From assembly GCA_036258195.1 (NCBI GenBank), contig DATAED010000271.1:1-7191 (forward strand): a stretch of DNA of 7,191 bases, read 5' to 3'. The stretch's first letter is position 1; every line of letters starts with the position of its first letter. Shown here one piece after another: positions 4,037-7,191 of the stretch. Source of the stretch: JAKAIY01 sp036258195. GTDB taxonomy: Bacteria; Chloroflexota; Ktedonobacteria; Ktedonobacterales; JADMIN01. The notes beneath the pieces are model-generated. The model was not told the DNA's origin. It was given only the letters and a program-made list of their open reading frames with translations, and searched no databases. Position numbers and translations under genes: made by a program.

Positions 4037-6781
4037 TCAGGCGTCGCGCGGCTGGGGCAGATGGTCGGCGGCGCGCGTGTCGACGCGGGGCAGCGCCATG
4101 GAGAACGTGCTGCCGTGACCCAGCTTGCTCTCGACCCACAGCCGCCCGCCGTGACGGCTGACGATGTCTTTGCTGATGTGCAGCCCCAGCCCCAGTCCCA
4201 CGCCTGAGCCACTCTGCACCTGCATCCCTGGCACGCGATAGAAGCGGTCGAAGATGCGCTCGTGCGCCTCGGCTGGCACGCCCGGCCCGTGATCGTGGAC
4301 TGAGACGATACACTCCAGATCGGTCGCGCGGGCATGCACTGTCACGGGCTGCGTCGCGGGCGAATATTTGAGCGCGTTGGAGAGCAGGTTGGAGATGACC
4401 TGATAGATGCGCTCGCGGTCGGCGTACACGGGCAGGCGCACATCGATATCTGCGCCATCGTGAGCATCGCCGTGAGCATCGCCGTGAGCGCCCCCATCGT
4501 GCGCGCTGTAGCGGATGACGCGCTGCGTCACCAGGCGCTGCTCGCCGATCGCGTCAGCGCACAGTTCACCCAGATCGAAACCTTCCATATGCAGCGGTAG
4601 CTTGCCCTCCTGGATCAGCGAGACATCTAGCAGATCGCGGATCAGATTCTCCATGCGGATGATGGCGACCTGCATGTGCTGCGCCTGCTCGACCTCGCGC
4701 GGATCGCCGCTTGCCTCCATCCTGCGCACGAGCAGTCGCGCCAGAATCTTGAGGCTGGTCAGCGGGGTCTTCAGCTCGTGCGAGGCGATGCCCAGGAACT
4801 CATCCTTCTGGCGCTCCAGCTTGTGGATAGCGGTGATGTCTGTGACGACGCCGATAGCTCCCGCGACCTGGTTGCGGTCGTCGCGCCAGGGGGTGCAGCG
4901 CGTCAGCGCCTGGATGTCTGCGCCAGTGTCGAAGCGGTGAACCACCAGGCGCTGCTCGATCGGCTCGCCCAGCGTGCGCGCCAGATGCAGCGGCTCGCGG
5001 TCGCCAGGAATCACGTCGCCCTCGACAGTGCGCAACTGAAACATGCCGCCGACATTGGTAGGCGCGTGCTCCAGCGAGACATCTCCGAGGCCAAGTAGCC
5101 GCCGACCGTAGGGATTGATGCGCAGGAACCCGCCAGCGGCGTCGGTGACGAAGATGCCAACGTCGGTCGCGTTGAAGATGGCGGCGAGCTGCGTGGCCGT
5201 GGCGCTGCCAGAGGCCAGCGCCGCCTGCGTCTCGCTATAGAGGCGGGCGTTGTCAACGGCAATGGCGGCGCGCTCGGCCAGCCCCTCAATCAGCGCCAGG
5301 TCGCCATCGTCGAGGCGCTTGCCAGAACGCAGCGCCAGATACGCCACGCCCAGCGCGTGCTGGCGCACCACCAGCGGCACGCTGACACAGAGGCCATCGA
5401 CCGCCACAGCCGTCTCATCGCGCCCGGCGTCTGACTGCGTGGAAAGCGGATCGGATGGTTGATCGGTCAGGCTCTGCTCGAAGACGGGCGCGAGTGTACG
5501 CACGCATTCAGCGATGGGATTGGCGATGTCGTCAGGGTTGATGACCTCCATGGCGTCGATCCGCCGAATCAGCCGCCGCAGGGTCGGGCCGAAGGGATTG
5601 ACGGAGAGCAGCCCGCGCGCAGGCGCCTGCATCGCCACCTTGCGCAGCAGGCCATCATCCTCCAGCAGAAAGATGGCGCAGGCGTCGGACAACGCGGGCG
5701 TGAGGATGGCGGCGAGGCGCTCGGTGGCGTCGTGGTAATCGAGCGTCTCGTTCAGCGCGCCGCTGGCGTCATTGAGGAACTGCAGACGCTCATGCGCGTG
5801 GGCGGCCTCGTCGCTGGCGCGCGCCCGCTCGATGGCCAGCGCAGCGCGTTGGCCGATCACCTCCACCAGACGCGCGTCGCCGTGGCTGAAACGATCTGGC
5901 TGGCTGGCCCCCAGATAGAGGCCCCCAATCAGCTGATCTTCCACCACCAGCGGCGCGACGATGAACGACTGCACATTCATGCCGGAGCGCATCTCAGGCG
6001 AGAAATATACCCACTCCCCACCCACCACCTCCACATTCGGGATGTGGATCGTGCGACGGTCGAGCAGCGCCTGCCCCACCATCGTATCAGCCAGCGGAAA
6101 CCGTATGCGGTTGGCGACATCGGCGCCGACGCCACTGGCCATGCGCGCGGAGAGCGTCTTGCCATCATCATCGACGAGGAAGATGGCGATGTTCTCCAGC
6201 TCCAACTCGCGATGCAAGCCATCCAGCAGCGCCTTGAGCAGACTATCCAGCGGGAGCTGCGCCAGCGCGATGTCGCCCATCGCATCGAGGATACGCATGC
6301 GTCGTTCGAGCGCGCTTTCCTGCGCTTCGGGAGTTGCGCCATCGGCGAGGGCGCGCGGGCCCTGGAAGAGGAGGAGCGTCGTCCCCAGCCGCTTGCCATC
6401 ATGCGTGACACTGCGGAGCGCGCAATCCACCACAATGCTGGTTCCATTGGGGCGTAGCAGGCTGCACGCTATGAGGTCGGCGCGCTCACCCCGCAAAGGT
6501 GAGACCTGCGCATCGAGCGCGCAGCGGATGAACGCATGCAGCGAGACGCCCAGCGCATCGGCTTCGGCGCGCCCCAGCAGCTGCAGCGCGCTCGGATTCG
6601 CATACTGCACGCAGCCGGACAGGTCGAGCAGGCAGAACGCCTCATCCAGGGCCTGCGCAGTCGGGCGCAGCATCTCGATGTAGTCGCGCAGCGCCACAGC
6701 GAGGCTGCGGGCGCGCTCCTGCGTCAGACGCGAGCGTTTGCGCCGATAGAGCGTTTTTAGCACAGCGGCGGATGACTTCAT
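4037..6781 (-). CDS. Soluble PAS-GAF-GAF-PAS sensor histidine kinase
   Basis: This 914-residue protein is an ATP-dependent autokinase of a two-component system, cytoplasmic because no membrane segment or signal peptide is seen. Domains are a basic N-terminal helix (1-40), PAS (about 42-140), GAF (about 175-320), GAF (about 346-512), PAS (about 530-652), HisKA with phospho-His668 in SHELKTP (667-673), and HATPase_c. The ATPase shows the N box NLLSNA (798-803), the G1 box DHGPG (830-834), the F box IFDRF (843-847) and the G2 box GVGLGLGL (860-867), so catalysis should be intact. A His/Asp-rich insertion (761-780) lies in the early ATPase domain. Ligands of the sensor domains cannot be read from sequence. 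The start is the ATG at 6781, which has no good ribosome binding site of its own but overlaps the stop of a mini-ORF. No response regulator is in the window. Confidence 0.95.
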   Translation of the reverse strand: MKSSAAVLKTLYRRKRSRLTQERARSLAVALRDYIEMLRPTAQALDEAFCLLDLSGCVQYANPSALQLLGRAEADALGVSLHAFIRCALDAQVSPLRGERADLIACSLLRPNGTSIVVDCALRSVTHDGKRLGTTLLLFQGPRALADGATPEAQESALERRMRILDAMGDIALAQLPLDSLLKALLDGLHRELELENIAIFLVDDDGKTLSARMASGVGADVANRIRFPLADTMVGQALLDRRTIHIPNVEVVGGEWVYFSPEMRSGMNVQSFIVAPLVVEDQLIGGLYLGASQPDRFSHGDARLVEVIGQRAALAIERARASDEAAHAHERLQFLNDASGALNETLDYHDATERLAAILTPALSDACAIFLLEDDGLLRKVAMQAPARGLLSVNPFGPTLRRLIRRIDAMEVINPDDIANPIAECVRTLAPVFEQSLTDQPSDPLSTQSDAGRDETAVAVDGLCVSVPLVVRQHALGVAYLALRSGKRLDDGDLALIEGLAERAAIAVDNARLYSETQAALASGSATATQLAAIFNATDVGIFVTDAAGGFLRINPYGRRLLGLGDVSLEHAPTNVGGMFQLRTVEGDVIPGDREPLHLARTLGEPIEQRLVVHRFDTGADIQALTRCTPWRDDRNQVAGAIGVVTDITAIHKLERQKDEFLGIASHELKTPLTSLKILARLLVRRMEASGDPREVEQAQHMQVAIIRMENLIRDLLDVSLIQEGKLPLHMEGFDLGELCADAIGEQRLVTQRVIRYSAHDGGAHGDAHGDAHDGADIDVRLPVYADRERIYQVISNLLSNALKYSPATQPVTVHARATDLECIVSVHDHGPGVPAEAHERIFDRFYRVPGMQVQSGSGVGLGLGLHISKDIVSRHGGRLWVESKLGHGSTFSMALPRVDTRAADHLPQPRDA
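4460..4489. repeat. 12-bp tandem repeat inside the kinase gene
   Basis: GTGAGCATCGCC occurs twice in tandem (4460-4471 and 4472-4483), followed by a partial third copy GTGAGC (4484-4489). On the coding strand each unit encodes Gly-Asp-Ala-His. The unit is a multiple of three, so slippage would change the kinase length without a frameshift. Confidence 0.8.
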
Positions 6782-6804
6782 CGGCCAACTACATCCCGGC
6801 GCAT
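6778..6804 (-). CDS. Eight-codon mini-ORF overlapping the kinase start
   Basis: The peptide is MRRDVVGR. It starts with ATG at 6804, 4 nt after a GAGGAG ribosome binding site (6814-6809), and its TGA (6780-6778) overlaps the kinase ATG (6781-6779) as ATGA. The kinase ATG itself has only a weak GGGATG upstream, so the mini-ORF may load ribosomes that reinitiate on the kinase. It is not conserved-domain material, and chance cannot be excluded for so short a frame. Confidence 0.35.
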   Translation of the reverse strand: MRRDVVGR

Positions 6805-6850
6805 GACGCTCCTCGCGAGCGCGCTGCCACAGACCACGACGACAACAGCA

Positions 6851-7191
6851 TCAACACGGCGCGCCACCTTGCGCTACAAGCCGGGCAAACCCCGGCCAGA
6901 CCTCGCCACGCTCCAGCGCGCACATCGCATCCAGTGTCTCGCGCGCCATGCGCATCTCTGGCAGGCTGCGGCGGTGGGCGAGCGGCGCCAGCCGATGCGC
7001 CTCGCGCCAGGCCAGCGTATAGGCCGAAGCGTCCACCGCGCCGCAATCGGCGGCCTCTTCCAGCTCGTCGCCATCAATCACTGCGAGCTTGCCACATGGG
7101 TTGATGACCACATCGAGATAGAGGTCGTCGTGCCAGGGAATCCCAGTACTGTCTACCCCGTGTCTGGCGCACACGTCAATGTACCACTGGG
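6851..7191 (-). CDS. DUF402-family protein, 3' part (partial)
   Basis: The frame is open to the window edge and ends at TGA 6851-6853, so the 5' end lies beyond the window; about 112 codons are visible. The first residues read QWYIDVCARHGV, followed by DDLYLDVVINPCGKLAVIDGDELEEA, the recognisable DUF402 signature (WY-(V/I)-(D/N)-(I/V), D-x-YLD-(V/L)-V, D-x-DEL). DUF402 members include nucleoside di- and triphosphatases of the S. aureus Ntdp type and the archaeal RNA-binding FAU-1, so a phosphohydrolase role is possible but not shown. The C-terminal ~45 residues (from about RRSLPEMRMARETLDAM) look helical and end in GGAPC. The GTG at 7174 is internal because the family motif continues upstream of it. 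It is co-oriented with the kinase, 69 nt away, and may be co-transcribed. Confidence 0.8.
   Translation of the reverse strand, partial: QWYIDVCARHGVDSTGIPWHDDLYLDVVINPCGKLAVIDGDELEEAADCGAVDASAYTLAWREAHRLAPLAHRRSLPEMRMARETLDAMCALERGEVWPGFARLVAQGGAPC

Noticed and set aside
5459..6457. 332-codon open frame on the plus strand opposite the kinase
   Set aside because: It is antisense to a gene with clear GAF and PAS domains and shows no family motif. Long antisense frames are expected in GC-rich coding DNA.
1..7191. tRNA, rRNA, CRISPR array, transposase or integrase
   Set aside because: No cloverleaf with the conserved T-loop, no regularly spaced repeats and no recombinase motifs were seen on either strand.

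Overview
The window is a GC-rich bacterial chromosomal segment in which every convincing gene lies on the minus strand, so transcription runs from high to low coordinates. Its core is the translation/UMP-kinase cluster rpsB - tsf - pyrH - frr (ribosomal protein S2, EF-Ts, UMP kinase, ribosome recycling factor), at about 3667 down to 230. Upstream of it are a large soluble sensor histidine kinase (6781-4037) and the 3' part of a DUF402-family gene that runs off the right edge. A possible hypothetical gene begins at position 88 and runs off the left edge.

Host: rpsB-tsf-pyrH-frr order is widespread and not diagnostic. The short EF-Ts (198 residues, lacking the long insertion of proteobacterial forms), the PAS-GAF-GAF-PAS kinase without membrane segments, and the GC-rich palindromic spacer repeat fit Chloroflexota best. 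This assignment is an inference of moderate to low confidence; no rRNA or lineage-specific marker is present.

Layout in the direction of transcription: DUF402 gene (partial) -> 69-nt gap holding an 8-codon mini-ORF whose TGA overlaps the kinase ATG -> histidine kinase -> 369-nt spacer -> rpsB -> 336-nt spacer -> tsf -> 119-nt gap with a perfect 12-bp hairpin -> pyrH -> 145-nt gap -> frr -> 141-nt gap with a 9-bp hairpin -> partial ORF. The 369-nt spacer has a strongly structured inverted-repeat element on the kinase side and a good promoter plus leader hairpin on the rpsB side. The 336-nt spacer has several hairpins and a dispersed-repeat-like palindrome. The gaps are long for an operon, and several contain hairpins without T-tracts, so the cluster may be cut into sub-transcripts or processed.

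The four core genes supply ribosome assembly (S2), elongation-factor recharging (EF-Ts), pyrimidine nucleotide supply (UMP kinase) and ribosome recycling (RRF). No response regulator for the kinase is visible. The most unusual signal is the 127-bp element at 3869-3995. It has three 14-bp dyads of the form GGSCATNNATGSCC inside a larger imperfect inverted repeat, directly upstream of the predicted rpsB promoter. I see no wholly new multi-gene system here; the novelty is in the spacers.
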